From contig NZ_LXSL01000032.1 in assembly GCF_001648355.1 (NCBI RefSeq), positions 124,001 to 188,000 of the forward strand: a stretch of DNA of 64,000 nucleotides, given 5' to 3'. Made by a program: the position numbers and the translations under genes. The notes under the pieces were generated by a model. The model made no database searches. It worked only from the letters and a program-made list of their open reading frames with translations, and was not told where the DNA came from. Shown here piece after piece: positions 52,494 through 62,072 of the stretch. Each line of letters starts with the position of its first letter. Positions within the stretch are counted from its first letter, which is position 1. This DNA is from Eikenella longinqua (GTDB lineage Bacteria; Pseudomonadota; Gammaproteobacteria; Burkholderiales; Neisseriaceae).

Positions 52494-53996
52494 TTACCAG
52501 TAGTTCAATACTTTCAACCAGATGCCGCCGATTACCACAAATACGGCGAGGTTCACCACGCTCATGATGAAGCCGGCTTTCCACCATTCGCCCAGGGTGG
52601 TGTAGCCGGAGCCGAAGATCACGGGCGAAGTGCCGGTGGCGTAGTGGGTGAGGGTCATCATGATGCTGGAAGAGCAGGCCAGCAGCAGGGCGTACAGCAT
52701 GGGCGGTGCGCCCAAGGCCAGGCCGGCGGCGTAGAAGGCGGCAAGCATGGCGGTGATGTGCGCGGTGGTGCTGGCGAAGATGTAGTGCGCATACATGTAG
52801 GCCAAGAGCAGCAGGGTAACGGCCCCCACCCAGCCCATGCCCATGCCGCCGATGCCGGTTTCGAGCATTTTGGAGAGCCAGGCGATCAGGCCGAGCTTGT
52901 TGAGGAAGGTGGCCATCATCACCAGGGCGGAGAACCAGGTAACGGTGTCCCACGCGCCTTTTTCAGTCAGGATGTCTTGCCAGGTGAGCACGCCGGTGAG
53001 CAGCAGCAGGGAGAGGCCGAGGAAGGCGGTGGTGGTGGCGTTCACGGCATAGGCTTTGCCGAAAATCATGGCCGGAATGCCTGCCCACAACAGCAGCAGC
53101 ACGGCAAAAATGGCGAGCATGATTTTTTCGCCGCGGTTCATCGGGCCCAGCTCTTGCAGTTTGTCTTTGGCAAACTGGGAGGCGTTCGGGGTTTCCTTGA
53201 TTTCGGGCGGGAAGAAGAAATACAGCACCAGCGGCATCAGGAACATGGCCACCAAGCCGGGCACGAGCATGGCAATCGCCCAAGTGCCCCAGCTCAGATG
53301 GATGTCGGAATTGGTGGCTTTGGCAATCAGGTCCACCACCAGCGGGTTGGGTGCGGTGGCGGTGATGAACATGGCGGAAGTGATGGGGTTGCTGTGGTAG
53401 TTCACCAGTGCCAGGTATTTGCCGATGCGGTTTTGCGTGCCTTTTTCCGGATCGGAATCGAAGCTGGCGGCAATGGATTTCATAATCGGGTGGATGATGC
53501 CGCCGCCGCGAGCGGTGTTGCTGGGCGTAACCGGCGCCAGAATCAGCTCGGAAATAGCCAGGCTGTAGCCGATGCCCAGCGTTTTCTTGCCGAACACGGA
53601 GATGAAGTAGTAGCCGATGCGTGCGCCCAGCCCGGTTTTCAGGATGCCGCGCGAAATCATAATGGCGATGCCGATGAGCCAAATCAGCGGGTCGCCGAAC
53701 GAGCTCAAGGCGTCTTTAATGGCCACGGTGGCCGGGTTTTTCACCGGGTTGCCTTCGGGATCAAGCTCGGGCACGGTAACTTTGGTGATGGCCACCAGCA
53801 TGATGGCGATGATGGACAGCGCGCCGATGGGCATGGCTTTGCCGATGATGGCGGCAATCACGCCCACAAACAGCGCCAGCAGGTGCCAAGCGTTGGGGGT
53901 AACGCCCTGCGGCACGGGAATGACAAATCAAATCAACAGCGTAAGCGCCACGGCCACCGCCATTGGTATTGGTTTGAAGCCGAGTTTGTTTTCCAT
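52494..53996 (-). pseudogene. DASS-family anion:Na+ symporter interrupted by in-frame TGA
   Basis: The gene has a strong start: AAGGAG then ATG 53996, giving MENKLGFKPIPMAVAVALTL. Codon 23 is TGA (53928-53930), where related transporters have a residue, often Trp, in the first membrane helix. The frame then stays open for 478 codons to 52494. The rest is a normal DASS protein, with SNTARGGGIIHPIM, NYHSNPITSAMF and TAPNPLVVDLIA, plus ATGTSPVIFGSGYT, which match the citrate/dicarboxylate carrier group. A GTG at 53915 could restart translation without half of helix 1. Either a recent nonsense mutation or a sequencing error. Confidence 0.8.
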
Positions 53997-54233
53997 TTGC
54001 TACTCCTTCAATTCTAGGTTAATGAAAGCATGGCATAACAACTGATGTTGCTTGCGCATTCTAGCAGTTTTTTACGCAAGGATACGGATTTTACCTTGGG
54101 AAAAATTTAAGTGGAAATAAATGGTTGTTGAAGTTGAATGATAAGGCGGGCGGGGAGGAATGGGGAAAAACGGGCGGAATAAGGATGCTTGTTTACTGGT
54201 GAATGATGGGGGAGGGCTACCTGAAAATCCATT

Positions 54234-54253
54234 CCCTCTCCCGTGGGAGAGGG
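54234..54253. repeat. 20-bp palindrome in the DASS-rep gap
   Basis: CCCTCTCCC GT GGGAGAGGG is a perfect 9-bp inverted repeat followed by another GGAGAGGG. It resembles short REP-like palindromes common in proteobacteria. The 328-bp gap 53997-54324 otherwise holds two eikDUS copies and no gene. Confidence 0.6.
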
Positions 54254-54324
54254 TTAAGGAGAGGGTTGGTTCAGGCTTAGGCAATGCTTGCGTTCATTCG
54301 CTGGCTGATTTTTCAGGTAGCCTT

Positions 54325-56343
54325 TCAGCTTTTGTCCTGCCCGATTTTGGCGTTGAGCATGTCGAGCATGCTGCGCAGGTTGGCTTTGCCTTCTTCGTGG
54401 CTCACGATGGGCTCGCCGCCTTTGCGCCCGAGGATTTTGAGGTCGGCCGGGGGCATTTCGCCGATGAAGCGGCTGGGCTCTGGGAATTGCCAGCCGCCTT
54501 GGCGTTTGCGTTTGATGCAGTGGGTGAGGGTGAGGCTGTATTGGGCGCGGGTGATGCCCACATACATGAGGCGGCGTTCTTCGTCGAGGTTGCCTTCTTC
54601 CACGCTGTCGGCGTGGGGGAAGAGGCCTTCTTCGCAGCCGGCGAGGAAGACATGGGGGTATTCGAGGCCTTTGGAGGCGTGCAGGGTGGACATTTTCACG
54701 GCGTCGGTGTCTTCGTCGTTGCGGCCTTCGAGCAGGGTGATGAGGGCGATGGTTTGGGAGAGCTCGATGAGGTTTTTGCCGTCTTGTTCGCCTTTTTTGG
54801 CGAGCCAGGCGCAAAGGTCTTGCACGTTGCGCCATTTGATTTCGCCGCTGCGGCCTTCTTCGCGGTTGAGCAGGTAGGCTTCGTAGCCGATGTCGGCGAG
54901 CAGGGATTGGACGAGCTCGCCGGCGGCTTCGTGCGGGGCGCGGGCTTGGTAGTCTTGCATGAGGGCGGTGAACTGGCGCAGGTGTTCGCGGCCGGCGGCA
55001 GGCAGCTGGGCCAGGGCTTGGGCGGTGCAGGCGGCAGCGTAGAGGCTGCATGAGGCGGCTTGGGCGTATTGGTTGAGGCTGCTGAGGGTGGTGTCGCCGA
55101 TGCCGCGTTTGGGGGTGGTGGCGGCGCGCAGGAAGGCGGGATCGTCGTCGGGGTTGGCCAGGAGGCGCAGGTAGGCGAGGATGTCTTTGATTTCGGCTTT
55201 TTCGAAGAAGCTTTGGCCGCCGGAGAGGCGGTAGGGGATGTGGGCGCTGCGCAGGGCTTCTTCGAATACGCGGGCCTGGTGGTTGCTGCGGTAGAGGATG
55301 GCGAAGTCGGCGTAGTTGAGGCTGCCGCCGCTTTGGTTGCGTTTGCGGATGATGCTGCCGGCCACAAATTCGGCTTCGTGCTGCTCGTTTTGGCAGGCCA
55401 CTACGCGAACGGGCTCGCCTTCGCCGTATTGGCTCCACAGGGTTTTGGCGAAGAGCTTGGGATTATTGGCGATGACTTGGTTGGCCACGCGCAGGATGCG
55501 GGCGCTGGAGCGGTAGTTTTGCTCGAGCTTGATGATTTTGAGCTGGGGGTAGTCTTGCTGGAGCAGGCGGAGGTTTTCCATGTTGGCGCCGCGCCAGGCG
55601 TAGATGCTTTGGTCGTCGTCGCCCACGGCGGTGAAGCGGCCTTCGGCGCCGGTGAGCAGCTTCATGAGGGTGTATTGGCAGGTGTTGGTGTCTTGGCATT
55701 CGTCCACTAAAAGGTGTAGCAGGCGGATTTGCCATTGGTGGCGCAGGTCGGCTTCGTTTTGCAGCAGGCGGGCGGGGAGGAGGATGAGGTCGTCGAAATC
55801 GACGGCTTGGTAGCTTTGGAGGGTGTCTTGGTAGCCGGCGTAGAGCTGGGCGGTTTGGCGTTCCCATTCGTTTGAGGCTACCTGAAAAGCTTGCTCGGGG
55901 GAGAGGAGGTCGTTTTTCCACAGGGAGATTTTGTGCTGGGCGCGGAAGAGGGCGTCGCGGCCGCTGCTGCCGAGCAGTTCGGCGAGGATTTTGCCACTGT
56001 CGGAGGCGTCGAACACGGAGAAGTTTTTTTTGTAGCCGATGCGGGTGGCTTCGCTGCGCAGGATGCGCATGCCGAGGGAGTGGAAGGTGCACACGGTGAG
56101 GCCGCGGCTTTGGCGGCTGCCGAGCAGGCCGGCGATGCGCTCTTGCATTTCGGCGGCGGCTTTGTTGGTGAAGGTGATGGCGGCGATGTTGTGCGGGGCA
56201 TAGCCCACTTCGCGGATGAGGTGGGCGATTTTTTCGGTGATGACGCGGGTTTTGCCGCTGCCGGCGCCGGCGAGCACGAAGAGGGGGCCGCCGAGGTAGT
56301 GCACGGCTTCGAGCTGTTGGGGGTTGAGCTGGGGTGTGGACAT
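54325..56343 (-). CDS. rep: ATP-dependent DNA helicase Rep
   Basis: 672 residues. A superfamily 1A 3'-5' helicase that helps replication forks pass proteins and restarts stalled forks. Walker A is AGAGSGKT at residues 25-32. Also AITFTNKAAAEMQERI, TVCTFHSLGMRILR, LLVDECQDTN, VGDDDQSIYAWRGAN and HASKGLEYPHVFLAGCEEG. The ~670 length and overall pattern fit Rep better than UvrD. An in-frame DUS gives QAFQVASNEW. Confidence 0.93.
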   Translation of the reverse strand: MSTPQLNPQQLEAVHYLGGPLFVLAGAGSGKTRVITEKIAHLIREVGYAPHNIAAITFTNKAAAEMQERIAGLLGSRQSRGLTVCTFHSLGMRILRSEATRIGYKKNFSVFDASDSGKILAELLGSSGRDALFRAQHKISLWKNDLLSPEQAFQVASNEWERQTAQLYAGYQDTLQSYQAVDFDDLILLPARLLQNEADLRHQWQIRLLHLLVDECQDTNTCQYTLMKLLTGAEGRFTAVGDDDQSIYAWRGANMENLRLLQQDYPQLKIIKLEQNYRSSARILRVANQVIANNPKLFAKTLWSQYGEGEPVRVVACQNEQHEAEFVAGSIIRKRNQSGGSLNYADFAILYRSNHQARVFEEALRSAHIPYRLSGGQSFFEKAEIKDILAYLRLLANPDDDPAFLRAATTPKRGIGDTTLSSLNQYAQAASCSLYAAACTAQALAQLPAAGREHLRQFTALMQDYQARAPHEAAGELVQSLLADIGYEAYLLNREEGRSGEIKWRNVQDLCAWLAKKGEQDGKNLIELSQTIALITLLEGRNDEDTDAVKMSTLHASKGLEYPHVFLAGCEEGLFPHADSVEEGNLDEERRLMYVGITRAQYSLTLTHCIKRKRQGGWQFPEPSRFIGEMPPADLKILGRKGGEPIVSHEEGKANLRSMLDMLNAKIGQDKS

Positions 56344-56368
56344 GGCTGGGAGAGGAGCTGCCTGAATT

Positions 56369-56472
56369 TTCAGGTAGCCTTTTTGCTGGGGTGTTGGATT
56401 TTTAGCTGCGCAGAACTCACTTCGTTCGTTTTAGCTTCGCAGAAACTCACTTCGTTCGTTTTCAGGTAGCCT
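56369..56472. repeat. eikDUS copies enclosing two ~30-bp repeat units
   Basis: Same-strand copies at 56369-56380 and 56461-56472 flank two tandem units: TTTAGCTGCGCAGAACTCAC and TTTAGCTTCGCAGAAACTCA, each followed by TTCGTTCG. This is the closest intergenic relative of the dprA insert in the window. Confidence 0.8.
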
Positions 56473-56474
56473 CT

Positions 56475-56768
56475 TTATTTCTGTTTGGCGGCGGCTTTGC
56501 GGCGGCGGTTTTCTTTCGGGTCCATGAGCAGGGCTCGGTACACTTCCACGCGGTCGCCTTCGCGCAGCTCGGTGTCGTCTTTCACTTTTTTGCCGAAAAT
56601 GCCGATGGGCGCGGCGGCAAAATCCACGTGCGGAAATTCGGTTGGCAAGGCGGATTGCAGCACGGCCTGCCGCGCGGTGGTGCCCAAGGCTACCTGAAAA
56701 GCCAGCAGGCACTGTTTGCCCGGCTCGGCATAGGCCGCTTCGATATTCAGCAGGGTATCGTCAGGCAT
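56475..56768 (-). CDS. rnfH: RnfH/UPF0125 ubiquitin-like protein
   Basis: 97 residues with a beta-grasp pattern: IEAAYAEPGKQCLLAF, IGIFGKKVKDDTELREGDRV and EVYRALLMDPKENRRRKAA. The start overlaps the ratA stop by 8 bp, the usual ratA-rnfH arrangement. The biochemical role is unclear. An eikDUS is read as FQVALGTT. Confidence 0.9.
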   Translation of the reverse strand: MPDDTLLNIEAAYAEPGKQCLLAFQVALGTTARQAVLQSALPTEFPHVDFAAAPIGIFGKKVKDDTELREGDRVEVYRALLMDPKENRRRKAAAKQK

Positions 56769-57198
56769 AGCGGCGGCCCGCCTCTTTCACGAAAGCATCC
56801 ACCAGCGTGCCGCTGATGTGGCCGAACACGGGGCTGATGAGCGCGGAGAGCACGCGGCTGGAAAATTCGTAATGCAGCCCGAATTCCACCTTGCAGGCAT
56901 CGTCGCCCAGTGGCAGGAAGTGCCAAGTTCCGTTCAGGCTTTTGAAGGGGCCTTCCAAGAGCGTCATGCGGATTTCGCGGCCGGGGGTATTGCGGTTGTG
57001 CGTGGCGAAGGATTGGCGCACGCCCATGTAGTCCATAAACAGCCGCGCTTTCAGTTCGTTGTCGCTGCGCTCGATGATTTCGGTGCGGCTGTACCACGGC
57101 AGAAACTGCGGATAATCCTCCGCCTTGTCCACCAGCTCGAACATCTGCTCGGCCGAATGCGGCACCAGCAGGGATTTCTTCACGGTTTTGAGCGACAT
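56761..57198 (-). CDS. ratA: RatA-family (coenzyme Q-binding/START) protein
   Basis: 145 residues from ATG 57198; the upstream frame adds six residues without support. START-like fold, with VPHSAEQMFELVDKAEDYPQ, FLPWYSRTEI and FGHISGTLVDAFVKEAG. E. coli RatA was described as a toxin blocking 50S association, while relatives (COQ10-like) bind ubiquinone. The ratA-rnfH pairing is conserved. smpB, often adjacent, is not present. Confidence 0.9.
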   Translation of the reverse strand: MSLKTVKKSLLVPHSAEQMFELVDKAEDYPQFLPWYSRTEIIERSDNELKARLFMDYMGVRQSFATHNRNTPGREIRMTLLEGPFKSLNGTWHFLPLGDDACKVEFGLHYEFSSRVLSALISPVFGHISGTLVDAFVKEAGRRYA

Positions 57199-57532
57199 AG
57201 CACACAGCCTTGGCAATGCAAAAGCCGCATTATAGCCAAAGCCTTCCTTCCTTCCTACAGCGCCGCCCCGCTTTGCCGTATTGCTTGTGCCGCCTGCGGC
57301 TTGCCGCCTTGCGGGAAGGAAGAACGGCTTCAGCCAAATGGCGAAACGCCAGACTGCCTCGCCAAACCACTCCGCCGAACCGCAGGCGAAACAGACGCAA
57401 AAATGGCAGATTATCCATTCAACACAATCTATTGCACGCCTTTCCCGATTCTTGGCTTGGAAAATGCTTGATACCCGTCGGCAGCCGCCAATCCGCCCTT
57501 TCCAAAATCATTCAAACACACGCAAAACACCC

Positions 57533-58858
57533 ATGGAAAATACCGCAGAACGTTCTGCCTGGCTCCGGCTCGCGCTGATGCCGCACATCGGTGCGGAAAC
57601 GTTTTACGAACTCTGCCGCCACTACGGCTCGGCCGCCGCCGTGTGGGCAGCCGAAGAGGAAGTGGCCGCCGTCCTGCCCACCCGCCCGGCGCAGGAAGCC
57701 TGGCGCAACCGCCGCCACGAAGCGGAAGCCGCCGCCGAAGCTGCGCTGGAATGGGCGGAGCAGGAAAACTGCCGTTTATTGTTCGCTTGCGACAAAGATT
57801 TTCCCGCGCAGCTGGGCGAAGGCATCACCCCGCCGCCCGTGCTGTTTGCGCGTGGCAGTACCGAATGGCTGCACCGGCCGGCGGTGGCCATCGTGGGCAG
57901 CCGCCACGCCACCCCGCAGGCCATGCGGATTGCCGGCGAGTTTGGCGAAGCGCTGGCCGAGGCCGGCATCGTTACCGTATCCGGCATGGCTGCCGGCATC
58001 GACAGTGCCGCCCACGAAGGCGCGCTGCGCAAAAGCGGCGGCACGGTGGCGGTGTGGGGCACGGGCATCGACCGCGTGTATCCCGTGGCCAACAAAAGCT
58101 TGGCGCACCGCATTGCTGAAGCGGGCTGCATTTTGTCGGAATTCCCCTTGGGCACGCGCCCGCTGGCCGGCAACTTCCCGCGCCGCAACCGGCTGATTGC
58201 CGCGCTTTCCTCTGCCGTGCTGGTGGTGGAAGCTGCGTTGGAATCCGGCTCGCTGATTACCGCGCGGCTGGCGGTGGAGATGGGGCGCGACGTGTTCGCC
58301 GTGCCCGGTTCCATCGACAACCCGCACAGCAAAGGCTGCCACGCGCTCATCAAGCAGGGCGCCAAGCTCACCGAAACCCTGGCCGACATTTTGGAAGAGT
58401 GCCCGCTGCTGCAAGAAGCCGCGCCGTCAAAAGCAAAACCTGCCGCCCAAAGGCTACCTGAAAACGAACGGAGTGAGTTTCTACGAAGTAAAAACGAGCG
58501 CAGCGAGTTTCGCCAAAACGAACGAAGTGAGTTTTTGAGAAGCAAAAACGAGCAACGCGAGTTTCCGCTCAGCAAAAGCGAAAGCAGCGGCTTCCCGCCC
58601 AGCCCAAACGGGCAAAACGAATTTTCAGGTAGCCCGAACGAACGCAGCGGGCTGCCGGAAAACGAGCCGCAAGCCGAACCCCCGCTGCTGCGCGCCATGG
58701 GCTACGACGCCATCCACCCCGACACCCTGGCGCAAGCCCTGGGCATCCCCGCCGCCGATGTGTATGCCGAGCTCACCATGCTGGAAATCCACGGCGAAGT
58801 GGCGCCGCTGGCCGGCGGCCGCTACCAGCGCATTTCCCCGAATAGGACAAGAAAATGA
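57533..58858 (+). CDS. dprA: DNA processing protein DprA with a repeat-built linker
   Basis: 441 residues from ATG 57533. DprA protects incoming ssDNA in transformation and loads RecA on it. The Rossmann-type core has AIVGSRHATPQAMRIAGEFG, VSGMAAGIDSAAHEGAL, FPRRNRLIAALS and VEAALESGSLITARLA. The C-terminal winged helix is residues ~385-441. Residues 307-384 between them are unusual: an eikDUS read as RLPEN, then about seven degenerate 10-residue repeats of the form NERSEFLRSK. The same 30-bp unit occurs between DUS copies elsewhere. The stop overlaps the start of smg. Confidence 0.95.
   Translation: MENTAERSAWLRLALMPHIGAETFYELCRHYGSAAAVWAAEEEVAAVLPTRPAQEAWRNRRHEAEAAAEAALEWAEQENCRLLFACDKDFPAQLGEGITPPPVLFARGSTEWLHRPAVAIVGSRHATPQAMRIAGEFGEALAEAGIVTVSGMAAGIDSAAHEGALRKSGGTVAVWGTGIDRVYPVANKSLAHRIAEAGCILSEFPLGTRPLAGNFPRRNRLIAALSSAVLVVEAALESGSLITARLAVEMGRDVFAVPGSIDNPHSKGCHALIKQGAKLTETLADILEECPLLQEAAPSKAKPAAQRLPENERSEFLRSKNERSEFRQNERSEFLRSKNEQREFPLSKSESSGFPPSPNGQNEFSGSPNERSGLPENEPQAEPPLLRAMGYDAIHPDTLAQALGIPAADVYAELTMLEIHGEVAPLAGGRYQRISPNRTRK
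58451..58672 (+). repeat. DUS-linked 30-bp tandem repeat inside dprA
   Basis: Starts with AGGCTACCTGAA (58451-58462) and runs through roughly seven units related to AACGAACGGAGTGAGTTTCT, one of them shortened by two codons. A reverse DUS-like copy (TTTTCAGGTAGCCC) lies at about 58621-58634. Unit length is a multiple of three, so the frame is kept. Confidence 0.9.
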
Positions 58859-59328
58859 TGATCGACGTAATTGCCTTTTTATTGGAGAACTTCCAAGATT
58901 TCGATGCCTGCCCCGCCAACGACGTGCTCGGCAGCCTGCTCGAAGAGGTGGGTTTCCAGGATGAGGAAATTCGTGATACGCTATTATTTATGAACGTGCT
59001 GCAAGAGCGTAGCCGCACGGTGCGCCACCACGGCGCGGACGAGCAATCCATGCGCGTGTATCTGCCCGAGGAATTGGAAGCCGTGCCGCCGCAGGCTTTG
59101 GGTTTGCTGCACTTTTTGATGCAGAACGGCGCGCTTTCCGCCGAGCAGCGCGAATTTGTGCTGCTGGCGCTGATGCACCTCTCGGCCAAATCGGAAGAGC
59201 CGCTCACCGAGGCGCATGTGAAAGTGCTGGTGCTGTTGGTGCTGTGGGCCGACAAATCCGAGCTGCCCATGCTCATCGGCGACGATTTGGCCAATGCCGT
59301 GCTGCGCGGCCGGGCGGTGATGAATTGA
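58855..59328 (+). CDS. smg: Smg family protein (DUF494)
   Basis: 157 residues, overlapping dprA by 4 bp. Starts MMIDVIAFLLENFQDFDAC and contains VGFQDEEIRDTLLFMNVL and LGLLHFLMQNGALS, the DUF494 pattern. The dprA-smg-topA order is widespread in proteobacteria. Function not established. Confidence 0.9.
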   Translation: MMIDVIAFLLENFQDFDACPANDVLGSLLEEVGFQDEEIRDTLLFMNVLQERSRTVRHHGADEQSMRVYLPEELEAVPPQALGLLHFLMQNGALSAEQREFVLLALMHLSAKSEEPLTEAHVKVLVLLVLWADKSELPMLIGDDLANAVLRGRAVMN

Positions 59329-59354
59329 GAAACGCCATGCCGACACCATCTATA

Positions 59355-59392
59355 AGGCTACCTGAAAACTTCAAGGCTTTTTCAGGTAGCCT
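59355..59392. terminator. Inverted eikDUS pair after smg
   Basis: Copies at 59355-59366 and 59381-59392 with a 14-nt loop, 26 bp beyond the stop. A further copy at about 59436-59447 precedes topA. Confidence 0.7.
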
Positions 59393-59532
59393 TTGATTGA
59401 GTACGGCGCGTTTGCCGCATGCCGTGAATGAATAAAGGCTACCTGAAAACGTGAGCTGCTGCGAAGCTCGATGCGGTGCCAACGGAATTCGGCCGCCCGC
59501 CGGCTGCCACCACTGTCTTTTGCGAGGAAATA

Positions 59533-61833
59533 ATGTCGAAAAACCTGCTGATTGTTGAGTCTCCCAACAAGATTAAATCGATTAAAAAATATTTGGGCAG
59601 CGATTTTGAAGTGTTGGCTTCCTTCGGCCACGTGCGCGATTTGGTGCCGAAAAACGGCGCGGTGGATCCCGAGCACGATTTCGCCATGAAATACGAAGTG
59701 CCGGCCAAGAGCAAGAAACACATCGACGCCATCGTGGCCGCCGCCAAAGAAGCCGACACCCTCTACCTGGCCACCGACCCGGACCGCGAAGGCGAAGCCA
59801 TTTCCTGGCATATCTACGAAATCCTTAAATCCAAACGCGGCATCAAAAACCTGGAAGAGCGCACCCAGCGCGTGGTGTTCCACGAAGTGACCAAAAAAGG
59901 CGTGCAGGAAGCGCTGAAGCAACCGCGCAAGCTGGACATGGATTTGGTGGACGCGCAGCAGGCCAGGCGTGCGCTGGATTATTTGGTGGGCTTCAACCTC
60001 TCGCCGCTGCTGTGGAAGAAAATCCGCCGCGGCCTGAGCGCCGGCCGCGTGCAAAGCCCCGCCCTGCGCCTGATTTGCGAGCGCGAAAACGAAATCCGCG
60101 CCTTTGAAACGCAGGAATACTGGAGCGTGCACTTAGACAGCCACAAAGGCCGCCAGAAATTCGGCGCCAAGCTCACGCATTGGCAGGGCAATAAGCTGGA
60201 GCAATTCTCCTTAGGCAACGAAGCCGCGCAGGCGGAAGTGTTGGCCGCCATGCAGGGCAAGCCGGCGCAGGTGCTGGAAGTGGCCAAGAAAAAGGCCACC
60301 CGCAAGCCCGCCGCACCCTACACCACCTCCACCATGCAACAAGATGCCGTGCGCAAGCTCGGCTTCACCACCGACCGCACCATGCGTACGGCGCAGCAGC
60401 TGTTTGAAGGCGTGGACGTAGGCCAAGGCTCGGTGGGCTTGATCACCTATATGCGTACCGACAGCGTTACCCTGTCGCAAGACGCGCTGGCCGAAATCCG
60501 CCACTATATCGACAACAAAATCGGCGCCGATTTCCTGCCCAAGTCGCCGCGCATGTACCGCACCAAATCGAAAAACGCGCAGGAAGCGCACGAAGCCATC
60601 CGCCCCACCTCGGTGTACCGCACGCCCGAGAGCGTGAAGCCCTTTTTGAGCGCCGACCAATTCAAGCTCTACCAGATGATTTGGCAGCGCACCATGGCCT
60701 GCCAGATGGCCGAAGCCAAGTTCGATGCCACCACCGTGGACATCGGCGTGGGCGAAGGCGTGTTCCGCGCCACCGGCCAAGTACTGGTGTTTGCCGGCTT
60801 CTTGAGCGTGTATCAGGAAGGGCACGACGAAGACGACGAGGATGAAGACAACAAAAAACTGCCCGAATTGGAATCCGGCGAAACCCTGCCGGTGGACAAA
60901 CTCTACGGCGAGCAGCACTTCACCCAGCCGCCGCCCCGCTTCAACGAAGCCACGCTGGTGAAGGCGCTGGAAGAATTCGGCATCGGCCGCCCCTCCACCT
61001 ACGCCAGCATCATCAAAACGCTGAAAGACCGAGAATACGTAACCGTGGACCAGCGCCGCTTCCTGCCCACCGACACCGGCGAAATCGTCAACAAATTCCT
61101 CACCGAACACTTCACCCAATATGTGGATTACGATTTCACCGCCAAGCTGGAAGACCAGCTCGACGACATTGCCAGCGGCAAACGGCAGTGGATTCCCGTG
61201 ATGGACAAATTCTGGAAAGGCTTCCACAAACAGATTGAGGAAAAAGCCGGCATCGAGCGCGCCAAAATCACCACCGAAGAGCTGGACGAAACCTGCCCCA
61301 AATGCGGCCAACACAAGCTGCAAATCAAATTCGGCAAACGCGGCCGCTTCATCGCCTGCTCCGGCTATCCCGATTGCGACTACACGCGCAATATCAACGA
61401 AACCGCCGAAGAAGCCGCCAAAGCCGCCGAAGAACCCACCGTCGTGGAAGGGCGCGAATGCCCCAAATGCGGCGGCCAGCTGGTGTATAAAAAAGGCCGT
61501 TTCGGCAAATTCATCGGCTGCGCCAACTATCCCAAGTGCAAACACATCGAGCCATTGGAAAAGCCGAAAGACACCGGCGTGGGCTGCCCCAAATGCGGCA
61601 AAGGACATCTGATAGAGCGCAAATCGCGCTACGGCAAGCTGTTTTACAGCTGCAACACCTACCCCGATTGCGACTACGCCACCTGGAACCCGCCCATCGC
61701 CGAAGAATGCCCGAAATGCCACTGGCCGGTGCTCACCATCAAAACCACCAAACGCTGGGGCGTGGAAAAAGTATGTCCGCAGAAAGAGTGCGGCTGGAAA
61801 GAGCAGATTGAACCGCCCGCACCGAAGGGCTGA
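59533..61833 (+). CDS. topA: DNA topoisomerase I
   Basis: 766 residues from ATG 59533, with GAGGAAATA upstream. It relaxes negative supercoils through a type IA mechanism. TOPRIM starts LLIVESPNKIKSIKKYLG and has LATDPDREGEAISWH. The active-site Tyr306 is in GLITYMRTDSV. The C-terminal region holds four Cys4 zinc-ribbon modules (CPKCGQ, CPKCGG, CPKCGK and CPKCHW, each with a second Cys pair). Confidence 0.97.
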   Translation: MSKNLLIVESPNKIKSIKKYLGSDFEVLASFGHVRDLVPKNGAVDPEHDFAMKYEVPAKSKKHIDAIVAAAKEADTLYLATDPDREGEAISWHIYEILKSKRGIKNLEERTQRVVFHEVTKKGVQEALKQPRKLDMDLVDAQQARRALDYLVGFNLSPLLWKKIRRGLSAGRVQSPALRLICERENEIRAFETQEYWSVHLDSHKGRQKFGAKLTHWQGNKLEQFSLGNEAAQAEVLAAMQGKPAQVLEVAKKKATRKPAAPYTTSTMQQDAVRKLGFTTDRTMRTAQQLFEGVDVGQGSVGLITYMRTDSVTLSQDALAEIRHYIDNKIGADFLPKSPRMYRTKSKNAQEAHEAIRPTSVYRTPESVKPFLSADQFKLYQMIWQRTMACQMAEAKFDATTVDIGVGEGVFRATGQVLVFAGFLSVYQEGHDEDDEDEDNKKLPELESGETLPVDKLYGEQHFTQPPPRFNEATLVKALEEFGIGRPSTYASIIKTLKDREYVTVDQRRFLPTDTGEIVNKFLTEHFTQYVDYDFTAKLEDQLDDIASGKRQWIPVMDKFWKGFHKQIEEKAGIERAKITTEELDETCPKCGQHKLQIKFGKRGRFIACSGYPDCDYTRNINETAEEAAKAAEEPTVVEGRECPKCGGQLVYKKGRFGKFIGCANYPKCKHIEPLEKPKDTGVGCPKCGKGHLIERKSRYGKLFYSCNTYPDCDYATWNPPIAEECPKCHWPVLTIKTTKRWGVEKVCPQKECGWKEQIEPPAPKG

Positions 61834-61851
61834 GCCGTTGGTGAAACAGAA

Positions 61852-61890
61852 AGGCTACCTGAAAACGGCAAAACATTTTTCAGGTAGCCT
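61852..61890. terminator. Inverted eikDUS pair after topA
   Basis: Copies at 61852-61863 and 61879-61890, 19 bp beyond the stop, with a T run. Confidence 0.7.
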
Positions 61891-62014
61891 TTTGAGCGGA
61901 TAGCCAAGTTCGCACCATCAGGCTACCTGAAAACTTCAGGCAAGGGTGTCGTATAGTTGGCAGCCGCGGCCGTTTTTCAGGTAGCCTCGTCAGGCTGGCA
62001 AAACAAGCGCACAT

Positions 62015-62054
62015 AAAAAGCAGCCTGCCCACCGATTGGTGGAGGCTGCTTTTG
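62015..62054 (-). terminator. Terminator of the GlsB-family gene
   Basis: AAAAGCAGCCT...CCACC/GGTGG...AGGCTGCTTTT stem with a short loop, 19 bp past the minus-strand stop. Confidence 0.8.
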
Positions 62055-62072
62055 GTTGGCGGCAACGCGGCT

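Noticed and set aside
57236..57260. CTTC tetranucleotide repeat between ratA and dprA as a phase switch
   Set aside because: Only about three units, not inside or against a start codon, so slippage is unlikely to matter. The 334-bp gap has no other feature I can support.
60211..61722. 503-codon minus-strand frame across topA
   Set aside because: Antisense shadow of topA; composition is biased and no motif is present.
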